DNA from: Pratylenchus scribneri
Lineage: Eukaryota; Nematoda; Chromadorea; Rhabditida; Pratylenchidae
Assembly: GCA_030063045.1 (NCBI GenBank)
Contig: JAQSEB010000163.1
Span: 62,001 to 126,000, forward strand
DNA length: 64,000 bases
Reading direction: 5' to 3'
Shown here: positions 1-10,799 of the stretch, in pieces
Position numbering within the stretch: the first letter of the stretch is position 1
Layout: every line of letters starts with the position of its first letter
The notes under the pieces: generated by a model
Database searches by the model: none
What the model was told of the DNA's origin: nothing
Seen by the model: the letters and a program-made list of their open reading frames with translations, nothing else
Position numbers and translations under genes: made by a program

Positions 1-332
1 CATAATCGATAATATAATAGAGAAGAAGTCAACCAAAGTTTATTTCGTTTATATATTCCCTTTACCACTCACATTTTTGCCCACTCATTGCACAAATAAC
101 AACATTTCTTTCTCATTTCTTTTATCGATCGTTTATGATTTTATGAATGAAAAATGAATAATGCAATTGGTGACTCAAACAGCAATTTTAATTTTAAGGG
201 AATAGAATAAAATCACCCATTCGCATTATTTAAATTTGATTATATTTTATTCTTTTTATAGACAATTTTAATTTTCCTAACAACAAATTTGTTAATTATT
301 CAATAAACAATTTTGTCGGATTATTTATCAAA

Positions 333-1591
333 ATGAATCCTAGAAAAAATATTGTTGAAATTGTGGGGAAAACACGGCCATTCATCAATCATGGAGATGA
401 AGATGGTGATTTGGGAAACCACAGAATCAAAATGCGAATTGGAGAGCGCAAATTGGAGGTAATTTTTTGATTTTTTAACATTAAAATTTTTTATTATTTT
501 TAAGCTAAGCATTTCTAATTTGTTTTTCCTTATTTTTGGCATTTACGCGTTGGTTACGGTTAGAATTTGGTGGATGAAGGGCAGCTTGGTGAGTTGTAAG
601 AATGAATATAAATTTCAAATGTTTAAAATAGGAAGAAGAATTGAGCTTGCTGATTGACCACATTGAAACAAGTTTGTACAACTTGATTTTGCTCTGTTGG
701 ATTGTGGTACCGTTTCTCCTCTTATATGTGGGACTATCTACTTTTATGCGTCGAGGCAACGATTTTTACATGATCTTCGGAATTTATGGAATTTTATTCT
801 GGTCCATTAGTGTCATTTTTTTCTTCTGGACTATTTTTCCAACCTTCCGCATATTTTTTGCCACAATTTCATATGTATTAATGATTGGAAGAAAAAATTA
901 CGATCCACTCACAGTTGGCTTAGTGTCCGGTTCCATCATTGCAATCATTGTTGGCAGTAATGTAAGTAAACCAAAATATTTTTAAGAAATCATAAAAAAA
1001 AAGTTTTGAAGAACAAAAAAAAAACCCCAAAATGTTCTTGAAGTAGAAATATAAATTATTTTTGAAGAAATTAAAAAAATAAATATTTGACAAGAGTCAA
1101 GAGACAGAAAATTTTTTTTGACAAAATACAAATTTTTATTAAAATAACAAAATGCTAACCTAAAATGTTTTTTAGTGAAACAGATATATTTTTCAGAGAT
1201 ACAAATATGAAGAAAATTTAAAGAGTAAACTTAACTAATTTAAGAAAATTTAAAGAGTAAACTTAACTAATTTAAGAAAATTTAAAGAGTAAACTTAACT
1301 AATTTAAGAAAATTTAAAGAGTAAACTTAACTAATTTAAGAAAATTTAAAGAGTAAACTTAACTAATTTTTCTCACCAAAACATAAAAAAATTAAAAAAT
1401 TTATGCCAATCTAATTTAAATGAAAAATGAATTCTCCCATAAATATAAATCTCATAAAAAATACATCGAATATTATTAGTCAAAAATATTAATCATATAT
1501 CCTTTTTAAGATTGTGTCTTATATTGTCGTACCTGTTATCATCGTCAGTAGTTTAATAAATGCCATTCTTTTTTATCAAATTTTCAAATGA
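333..1591 (+). CDS. Multi-span membrane protein, unknown function
   Basis: Four exons: 333-458, 564-588, 636-961 and 1511-1591, with phases 0, 1, 0 and a total of 185 codons plus stop. Exon 2 is a 25-nt microexon that joins in frame to an acceptor at 634-635. The first ~45 residues are polar; the rest is hydrophobic with about four membrane spans (around LILLCWIVVPFLLLYVGL, then ILFWSISVIFFFWTIF, then two more across the exon 3/exon 4 junction). The last exon (IVSYIVVPVIIV..., stop TGA) continues the final hydrophobic stretch in frame, which is why I include it. Intron 3 holds a 32-bp minisatellite. I do not recognise the family. The exon 1/2 boundary could also be a direct 459-631 intron skipping the microexon; that also stays in frame. 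Confidence 0.6.
1212..1371. repeat. 32-bp minisatellite, 5 copies
   Basis: Five near-identical tandem copies of a 32-bp unit beginning GAAAATTTAAAGAGTAAACT lie inside intron 3 of the upstream membrane-protein gene. Copies start at 1212, 1244, 1276, 1308 and 1340. The copies are almost identical, which suggests recent expansion. Confidence 0.95.
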
Positions 1592-1894
1592 ATTTTTGCA
1601 CCGCAATCGTATTTTTGAAAGGGAATTTTACTGAAATTAAATTTGTGCGATTTGATATGATAATATTTTTATTTTAACAAACAACATAATTTGTTAATGT
1701 TTAATCTTTTTGTGACGGGAGTCATTTCTTTTTTAAATAAAAGAAAATGTTGATCGAAAATTGTCCTTTAGTAAAAATGATCGATTATTTAGTAAAGGAG
1801 ACAAATCAAAATATTACTAAAAAATTGTGGTCAATAAAATTGAGAACCGATAATTATTTGTAATAAATTAGTAAGTGAAATTAGGAATAATGAA

Positions 1895-2686
1895 ATGTAT
1901 AAATGTGGCTGGAATATGCACAATTTAATATTTGATAAAATGAACAAAATTTTGTTTTGTTTTATTCTTCTTTTATGGGCCCTTGTCAATATAGTCCTAT
2001 TTGTCGATATGCAAATTTATTCCGCCGAAATGGTTGCACAATCTTATGAGGTAATTAATAAAATGAATATAAAAAATTTATAAAAAAAAAATTATAAATT
2101 AGATATTATTTTGGTATTTTCCATCTATGTATTTAATAATAATATAAAATAAATAAATAAATTATTAATATTTTTATTTTAAATTTTAAATTTAATTAAT
2201 TTGGAAATGATTTTTTTCTAGATATTTTTTAATTGTAAATTTTTTGAGAAATGCATAAATAAAGGTGGTTTTTATTTTAATTACAAAAAATGATACAATT
2301 TATTGATTAAAATTTACTTAATTTTTTTTAATTTTAAATTATTGTGGGAAAGGATTTCTTCCTTCCATATTTTTTAAATGAAAATTTTTCATAAAGTAAA
2401 AATAAAATAATTTGAATAAAAAATCTAAAAATTGCAATTTTTATTACTTATTTATTAAAAATATTCATTCCAGCAACAATTAGCCTCCCTACACAAATTG
2501 AACTCCTCTTTGGGCTATTTGAAGTCGCATTGGAAGGAATTGGTTGCGCAAGTGAAAGGATGGACTTGTGTTTGCGCCCTCAATTTCCTACCACTTCGAT
2601 GTGCCCTTCACATTTGTGGAATGTTCGATTTGAGCCGAACACAAATGAGGACATTATTGTTGAGATGCGAAATTGAAAAGAGATAA
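1895..2686 (+). CDS. Small membrane-anchored or secreted protein, unknown
   Basis: Two exons, 1895-2050 and 2474-2686, joined in phase 0 (GAG|GTAATT ... CCAG|CAACAA), giving 122 aa. Residues ~17-38 are strongly hydrophobic (ILFCFILLLWALVNIVLFV), consistent with a signal anchor. The C-terminal half holds clustered cysteines (WTCVCALNF, RCALHICGM, LRCEIEKR). It lies 304 bp downstream of the previous gene on the same strand, so an operon is possible but not shown. No family recognised. Confidence 0.5.
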
Positions 2687-3420
2687 AAAAATTGATGAAA
2701 AAAAAAGCATTTTTATTTCTTTAAATAGGAGAAAATTAAATAAATTAAATATTTTAAATATTTTAAATTGTTTAAATAAAAATTTTTAAAATGAAATAAT
2801 ATATTTGCGGAATAATATAGTATTGTTAATTTATCAGCAAAATTTCTAAATCGAAACAAATTAAAAATATTATTTTAGGATAATATAAGGACATATGAAA
2901 ATGAAAAGCAATTTATTGCGGCCATATCATATTTGGCATTGTTGATAATACGTAATATGCTAACATTTATAAAATTGTGACCCAAATTGAAATCAGCATG
3001 GGGTTATCAAGATTTGCATAAAAACAAATTGATGGTCAAATTAATTTTTATGATTTCTCTGTTATTTCTAAACTATATTCCAATAAGAAAAATTTATTTT
3101 TTTTTCTTAAAATTTTAAATTCCTGCATGCTTTTCAACTTAATTTATTCAATTTCTTCAATTATTATTTTTAATTTCTTTTTATCAGGAAATAGTTTAAA
3201 ACGAAATGAAAAATAAGCAGTTAATATCTTTTTAAAATTGACTGAAGGATAGGGAAATTCTCAAATTGATAATGATATGATAATAATAAAAGCTCAACAT
3301 AAATAAAAATTGATAGCCTATGAGAGAAGAAATTTTTGATATAACATTTCGTCAATTAATTCCTTCGCTATTTTTATTCTATCATCAATAATTTTTATTT
3401 TTGATATATAATTCTTCTGA
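2687..3420. other. Intergenic, no gene seen
   Basis: AT-rich sequence without a convincing exon. A signal-peptide exon of the downstream receptor is expected here if that protein is secreted, but I could not identify one. Confidence 0.5.
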
Positions 3421-6400
3421 ATGCCTGCGAAATGTGCCAAAAGAATCGTCGGTTATTTTATGGGAAATAACAAGGAACAAGGGAATTTGACAAAAATTCA
3501 AGTAAAATTACTGAATTAAAATATTTTTGAATAGAAATAATTTTTAGTGAAATATGTTTTCAGGCCAAAATTCGAATTTTATTAAAATCTTATTGTGATT
3601 TATTTTCTAAAGTAAAACATTTTCTAAGAATAATTAATTAAGAATTCTTAAGCATGCGTTCTGCCTCATTTAAGAGAATCTCGATAAATCAAATGATAAA
3701 ATTTATCATGAAAAAGTAAAATGCATTTGTAAATATTGTCAACAAAATATCACACTAAAATAAATGTCATTTTCGTGTTTAACCTCCACATTATCATAGA
3801 GAGACAAATATATATAAATATATATTTTTTGAATTTTAATTTAGAACCCTCATTCAAAAATAAATTACAAATATTTACAAACATTTGCAATTTTAACATA
3901 TTAATTTTAATTAATAACAAACATAAAATAAAAGAATATTATGTTTAATTATTTTTAATTTAATTTTAGGGCACCGCATTAACACATCTAATTTATTTGC
4001 ATTTAATTGTTGATTTATCAAATATGGAATTCGGCACTCTATGGAAAGTTAGACTTTTTAAATTTTTTTGTTGTCATGAAATGATAAATCAATCGACTCT
4101 TCTCAATGAACTGATCAGGAATCTTTTATTAGCTTCGCATAAAATACAAAAATAAAATAGTTTATGACATAAAAATTAAAAAAGTCAAAGGTCCGTCCAC
4201 CCATGTGTTAAAAAAGTTCTAAATTTGTATTCGATCATGCTATATTTCAATCAACGCGTCTCCTTGAATTGATAATTGATTAAAACTAAAAATTTTGGCT
4301 GGCTGGAATGTGTTGAAATTGTAAATGTAAGAGTTGATTCTGGAATGCAGTAGTAAGCGACTACCGGACACCGGACCGCGAAGCGATTCGGCAGCAATAG
4401 CATATAGCACTAGCGAGCTATAAGTAGCAAAACGGAATACACTATTTTTGTTTAATCTTTTAAATATAACTTTTTTAAAATTTATGTGAAACCAATAGCA
4501 AATTCGTGATTAACTCATCAATATGCGTCGATTTTTATATCATTTGATTATTTTGAAAAAAATTTGATAAAGTCTAACTTTCCAATTTTCTTATAGCGTC
4601 TTAATTTCTTTTTCCAATATCCACAACATTTTCGCAAAATTCAAGCAGAAGCATTAAAATATAGCCATTTAAAATTCATGGTCTCCATATGGTTTGTCGT
4701 TTTTAAATAATTTCAATAATAAGAATGTATGAATTTATATTAAATTTAAAATTTATTAAATCAATTTTTCAAATAAATTTCAAATAAATTAATAAAATGT
4801 TTTCAATTTTAAGGCATGAAAATTCCAAAGAATTTTCTAAAATGATTAAAAATTCATCATATCGGACTGAATTCATCGAAAGAATTGCAACATTTATAGC
4901 AAATGAAAATTTGGATGGAATTGAGATTCAATGGGAATATGAGATACAGCAAATACCAAAACATAAAATTTCGGTATGTTCATCATCATCATAATTGAAA
5001 GAAATAAATATTTGATATCTCTTTTTAAAATACATTTTAATATAAAAATAAAACATTTTTGGCCAGAACATTATAGCCAAAAATGAAATTGTTTAATTAT
5101 TAGTCAATTTTGCTACTATTTTGGTAACTACTTTTGAAATTTTAAACAAATCCAACATTCTTTCATTAATCAATTCATTCCATTGGCGATTAATTTCCTA
5201 ATAAAACTCATATTCCATTAAAAAATTTTAGAAAATTCGATTGCAAAATTTTTTATCACATTTTTAATATTAATTAAAAAATAATTTTTTAGGAAAACAA
5301 GCGAGCATACATTGATTTCCTCTGGGAATTACGAAATCGGTTAAATCGTTTGCCAACACCTCAAACTTTGTCAATTCTTCTCGCCCAAAATCCAAACACA
5401 TTTTTCTTTCCAAATCAATCAGAATTGGCTGAACTGTCTGAAATTGTCGACTTTTTCAACGTCAAAACTTATGATTATTATGGATTTTTGGATGAATTTA
5501 TCGGCCCACCGAGTCCACTTTTTCAGAGTTTTTTTAATTCATCAGCAGTTGGAGATGATGATGAAATCAAAAATGTTGGCTGGACAATGCAATATTTTGG
5601 ATGCCGCGTAAACAGAATGAAGGTATAAAATAAGAATTATATTAATGTTAATCAAATTTTGTTAATTATTCATTCCGAATCGAAATTCATCAGGCATATT
5701 CCAATTCATTCATTCAATTTGTCCCTCGTTTTTTTTTAAATCAATTTAAATTCAATTTAATTTATATAAGATGGAAACAAAAATTATTAAATTCTTACAG
5801 ATTTGCGTTGGGTTTAAAAAATAATGATACGTTTGCTAATAAGCGCAATAAATAATATTCAGAAAATGCAATGCCAAAAATTAAATCAAAATAAAATAAC
5901 TTATTTTCGAAACTATTCTAAGTAAATTTTTAAAAAATTTTTAGGTTCTTGATAAATTTTGAATTTATTAATTTTTATATTTTAAGTTAAATATGGGAAT
6001 TTCTTTTCTTGGCCATTATTGGGAATCTTTCGAAATTCCATCATGGCTAAGTTACAATTCAAAAGGAAATTTTTTGCGAAAAACAAAAACGAATGGTAAA
6101 ATTATACAATGGCGTCAAATTGATAGCAAATTTAATCAAAACCTAACCATTTTTGATGCAAAGGCAATGGTCCCATATATTGAGCAAGATGGAATGTATT
6201 TGGGTTTTGAAAATGAACGCTCCATTCAGGCAAAGGTAAATTGATAAAAAAATTAAATCAATGATGATTTTAGAGTTCATATTATTTGTTTTTGAAGGGT
6301 TAAAAATTTGTGAAAATAATTTTAAAAAATAGGCATAAATTCTGGATTTCATTTTTTCCAGCCAATAATTATATCATTTTCGTTAAGCTTAATGCTTACT

Positions 6401-9400
6401 TTTGCTATGAGATCGGTCACATCTACATTTGTAAATGTTGGCATATTCGGCTTAGCTTAAGCAATCTGGAAAAATATTTTATAAATACTGGAAGAATTTT
6501 TAATTATTTAAGATTTTGGAAGATGAAAATAACTAAATCTGGGAATCTTTTCTTAATAATGGAAAATTTTATAGAAAATTTGAATTTATTTATTTTTTAA
6601 AACCAGTGGGGCAGAGCCCCACTGGTTTAAGGCATGCTTCCGTTGCGGAAAAAGCGCGGGGCGCTTTAAATGGTACCCCAGTAAGGTTTTATGGACAATT
6701 CGCAAGGATCGCTCCGCTCGCCGGATATTTTTCATTTTTTTAAACCGGTTTAAGCTTATATCTCGAAACCGGTTTGGTTTTCTAACTCGCGCAATATACC
6801 ATTGGATTCGTCTCATCGAGCTCTACAACTTTGCTTTTTACCGCGCACTTCTATCTCAACTCGCAAAAAAGTTAGAAACCTATTTCATACTCGCGCACCT
6901 AAAATAGGAAATTTCCCGGATTTTTTTCGGTACTTAGACTTCGAGATAGACCCCCAAACCTATATATCATTTTGTAGCTAATACTCTAACTTAGGAGCGG
7001 TTTTTAGTTTCAAGTCGATTGAGGTCCAAGGAAAAAAGTTTTACCAGGACAAACCGGTTTTTAAACCGGTTTCGGCCCAAACCCAAACCCCTATCAAAAA
7101 ACGCGTATTTTTCTGGGATGCGCGATGAAAAGTTGCCCCTAGAATGTGCAAGTCCCAAAACCTAAAAATCCTTAGAAAAAGAGCCTTAATTTTTTTTGTG
7201 CAAATGTCGAAACGGATTATATATATATAATTTATATTATATTATTAAAATTTAATTCTATAAATACATATTTTTCTTGGATTGAATTTAATTTAAATTA
7301 TTCTAAATAAAACAATATCAATATATTTTTAAAAATTTTTTATGATTAGAGAGATTAAGATTTCTATTGGATTGTTTGAATTAATTAATTATGAATATTA
7401 ATTAACAAAGTAATTCCTTATACATAGATTGATTATATCCATACATATGGCATTGGCGGCCTCACAATTGATTCCATCAATTTTGACGATGACAATGATA
7501 CCATAATTCGTCATATAAATAATTATAAAAGCAATCAATGGGGCAATATAAATGAATATGTCTGTCAAAATGGCATAAAATACGAGTAAAAAAAATTAAA
7601 ATTAAAAAATAATAAAGTAAACAACATAAAAAAGATTGAGTTTAACCTAATTTCAAATGCTGTTTTTTTCTTATTTACTTATAATTATTACGAAACAAAC
7701 AATCCAGTTAAATATATTGCAATTCAAAAGTCAAGAATTTCCCAGTTCTATAATATATACTTTCTTACAGTAAATAAATTATGGTTTTCACAGGATTGGC
7801 CACTTTAAAAATGAAATATTTTTAATAATTTAATTATTTTTTCATCGAAATTTGATCAAAATTTGTAATAGTAATCGCACTCTTTTCTAATTTTAATTAT
7901 TTCCCGCAAAAAGTTGCCTGCCACAGCAAAATCTAGAATGTGAACAATCAAATGGAACATGTGTACTCAAGCATTTTTGCAATTCTGATGCCTTAGCAGG
8001 CAAATGCGAGTCTTCCATTGAAGATGTCACGTAAGCGTTTTTCCAATTAAATATATTTGTAATTATTTGTGGAAAAAATATTTAAAATGAGTGAAATATT
8101 TTTTTAAATTTTATGCCTTTTCAAAATGAATTTGGCCTTAATTTAATTATAAAAGGGCTCAAAATTTACAAATATGTGTGTATGACCTATCCATGGTGAA
8201 TATTGGTATTGGATTTATTATTAAAATTGGAAATTAAACAAAATGGAAATATTCGTGCTTAATAAAACATTCATTATTAACTCCTTTAATTTTTTTATTT
8301 CTTTTGCGAAGTATTCAAAAATTTCTGTTGGCATCATAAAATATAAAAAATCCTATTTGTATAAAAATTTATGCTAAATTGTTTCTTTAATTTTTTAAAA
8401 ATTAAGATGCTGCCAAATTAACCAACAAAATGACACTTCATCTTCATCGTATTTACTTATACATAATGAGATTGATTTTTCATTATTTGGACCAATGATA
8501 TTTATAATTATTTGTTTAATAAATTTCTTTATTATTCGTAAAATAAGAGCGGTAAAAATTATTTTTACCATTATTAATAAATTTTAATTTAAGCGTTCTA
8601 AAAAAAATAAATCCAAATCTGGATATGTTGTATGTTCTTCAACCTTTTTGACCAATTTAAGTGATTGTGAATTAAACAAATTGAATCCAATGGATATTAA
8701 AATATTGAATTGTCAAAATGTGAAAAGAGGTGAGAAAAGGAAATTTAATAATATTTAAATGTTTAACAAATTCAAAATAAAATAAACATATAAAAATAAT
8801 TCATTAAAATATAAAATAATTTTTAATGACTTAAATTAAAGGTAATGAAGGCGACGTATTTATGGGAATTTTGAAGGACCCAATTAATGCAGCCCAAAAT
8901 GAAATAGTTGCCATAAAAATATGCCGAACGGGAAATTATCAACCTGAAGATTTGGAGAATGAAATTCGTCTTCTGGCAATGTGCTCCCATCCGAATATTA
9001 TAGAATTTCGTGGCTATTATTGCGCTCAAATTGGCACCCAAATTGAGGTGCCGCATATTGTGACGGAATACATGGGCGGTGGCACATTGGAAGAAATGTG
9101 CCGAATTAATAATGAGGTTTGATTTCAATATTATAATTAATATAACAGATTATTAATCAAGTTTAAAAACTGATAAGAAAAGGGAAAGAAATATGAAATA
9201 AATTTAAAAAATTATTGCTAATTAGAAATTTTTCATATTATTGAAAAATAATAATAAAATAAATGCGGAAAGAAAAAATATTCATTTCTAAACTCCAATT
9301 TTAGACAATTCCAGTAAGAAAATTGCTTAATATTCTGGAACAAATTGCCAGAGGAATGGCTTATTTGGCAAAATTGAATCTTGTTCACCGTGATTTAAGC

Positions 9401-10452
9401 CCACAAAATTGCATGTAAGTCAAATTAAATTTTAAAAAATTAAAATTTTCCAGGCTGGATTCAAGTGGAGAAATAGTGAAAATAATTGATTTTGGCCTTT
9501 GCTGTCACATTGATGAATATCGAAATGACAAATGTCGAATTTTTCAACCCAGATATACTGCCATGGAATGCTTGGATTCATCCAATAAGGTTGCAAAATT
9601 TATAGATAATTTATAATTTATTTTACTTTCACATTTTAAATTTTGAAGTAGATTTTGAAAAGGGAAAAGTAATATTTGGGAGAATTAATTGTAAATTATA
9701 GATGATTTATGGAATTATTCACAATCTAGGAAAAAATTAGGTTAATCGGAATTAACTTCAGTAGAATTTTTCCAGGTTTCAATATGGGAACGGATATTTA
9801 TATAAATATTAAAGTCGTAAAAGATTTATGATTAATAAATAATCCAAAATTTTTTCTCATTTTTTATTCAAATTATATATTTCAACTATGAATTACTAAA
9901 TTTCATAAATTTAATTTGAAATTATTATCAATTAAAAATAATTCAATTTTTAAAGTACTCTGAAAAAACGGATATTTGGTCATTTGGTGTTCTCGCTTGG
10001 CGATTGGCAACCAACAAAATTCCCTATAGCTGGCTTCAAATGGATGCTGAGGCACTTCGCATTGAATTGCAAAGATTTTTGGCTGCAGGAAATCGGCTAA
10101 ATTGCATTGGGCATAGAGGCCGTCGACAACTTTGCTCACCGGAAATTTAGTTAGTATTTTTTAATAAAAAATATTTAAAATACTTAGTAGTTAGTTAAAA
10201 AATGACAAGTTAGACCGAAATTCAGAAATACAGGTTTTTGCCATAATTTTAATTAAATTTAATAAAAATAAAATTCAAATTTAAAAAATTTTGAATATTC
10301 TTTTTATCACCAGTAATTCGCTGATTGCTCCATGTTGGCATGCAAATGCACAAAATCGGCCCAGTTTTATGGAAATAATTGAAACAATCAAGCAAATTTC
10401 CTGTGAACGGCTGCCAACAATGGAATATTTAGAGAGGGAAGAAGTTGTATGA
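3421..10452 (+). CDS. Chitinase-like (GH18) receptor kinase fusion
   Basis: Fifteen exons: 3421-3501, 3970-4047, 4597-4691, 4814-4973, 5293-5622, 5987-6235, 7428-7585, 7914-8030, 8407-8551, 8594-8729, 8842-9116, 9305-9414, 9454-9589, 9956-10149, 10314-10452; 2403 nt, 800 aa. Residues ~8-383 form a GH18 barrel: first strand RIVGYF, then THLIYLHLIVD, LKFMVS, a degenerate catalytic motif DGIEIQWE (~119-126; GH18 consensus DxxDxDxE), later NMGISFLGHYW and GIGGLTIDSINFDDD. Residues ~384-430 are Cys-rich, ~450-467 hydrophobic (LFGPMIFIIICLINFFII), ~517-800 a kinase domain with GNEGDVF, VAIK (Lys ~542), HRDLSPQN (~636), DFG (~657) and AME in place of APE. The Tyr-kinase-like order of motifs is clear; substrate specificity is not. 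The join between the halves uses donor GA|GTAAAA at 7585, two bases before an in-frame TAA, and phases match at 7914 and 8407. The catalytic Asp next to the Glu is Gln, so hydrolase activity is doubtful. No signal peptide was found at the 3421 ATG. Confidence 0.75.
4041..4588. repeat. Foldback/MITE-like repeat spanning a receptor intron
   Basis: Imperfect terminal inverted repeats, GGAAAGTTAGACTTTTT at the left and AAAGTCTAACTTTCC at the right, bound a ~545-bp segment. The left arm contains the donor of receptor intron 2 (AAA|GTTAGA at 4047/4048). The middle has scraps of the foldback family seen elsewhere in the window (CTTCGCATAAAAT, CGCGTCTCCTTGA) and a small GC-richer patch at 4355-4400. 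No target duplication could be read. Confidence 0.45.
6601..7210. repeat. GC-rich repeat island with terminal hairpin in a receptor intron
   Basis: A perfect stem (CCAGTGGGGC ... GCCCCACTGG, 6603-6626) opens a ~600-bp stretch much richer in GC than its surroundings. It contains paired AAACCGGTTT motifs and text shared with other repeats here (CGTCTCATCGAGCTCTACAA). It lies within the intron 6236-7427, between two GH18 exons. Confidence 0.5.
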
Positions 10453-10799
10453 AAATTTTATTATATCGAATTAATATTTATTACAAGGAATTTTTAAAAG
10501 GAAAAATATGAAACAATTTTTATTTTAATTTCTTGGGATTCTGTTAATTTTTTTTTTAATTTTTTGAAATATTAAATGGTGAGAAGAAAATCGATAGAAT
10601 TATAAGCTATAAAATATAATGGGAAAATGTTTTACAATTTCTTATTTTATCAATTTATTTGGATATTTAGATTCCTTTATTGAGTAAACAAAAGAAAAGA
10701 CTAACAAATGCAATTTTACTGATTACATGAATAAAAAAGAAAAATATAATTTTAAATCTATATTAATAATAAATAATGTTAAAAAATAATGTAATAAAA
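10453..10799. other. Convergent intergenic spacer
   Basis: 347 bp between the stop codons of the receptor kinase (+) and the STAT gene (-). AT-rich; both 3' UTRs must lie here. No gene seen. Confidence 0.7.

Noticed and set aside
3736..3948. 70-codon plus-strand frame
   Set aside because: Ile/Asn/Lys-rich translation of AT-rich intron 1 of the receptor gene; no family resemblance.
3421..7589. A stand-alone chitinase gene ending at the TAA at 7587
   Set aside because: A donor GA|GTAAAA two bases before the stop joins in phase to a Cys-rich exon and then to the membrane and kinase exons; 15 exons close in one frame. A short alternative form cannot be excluded.
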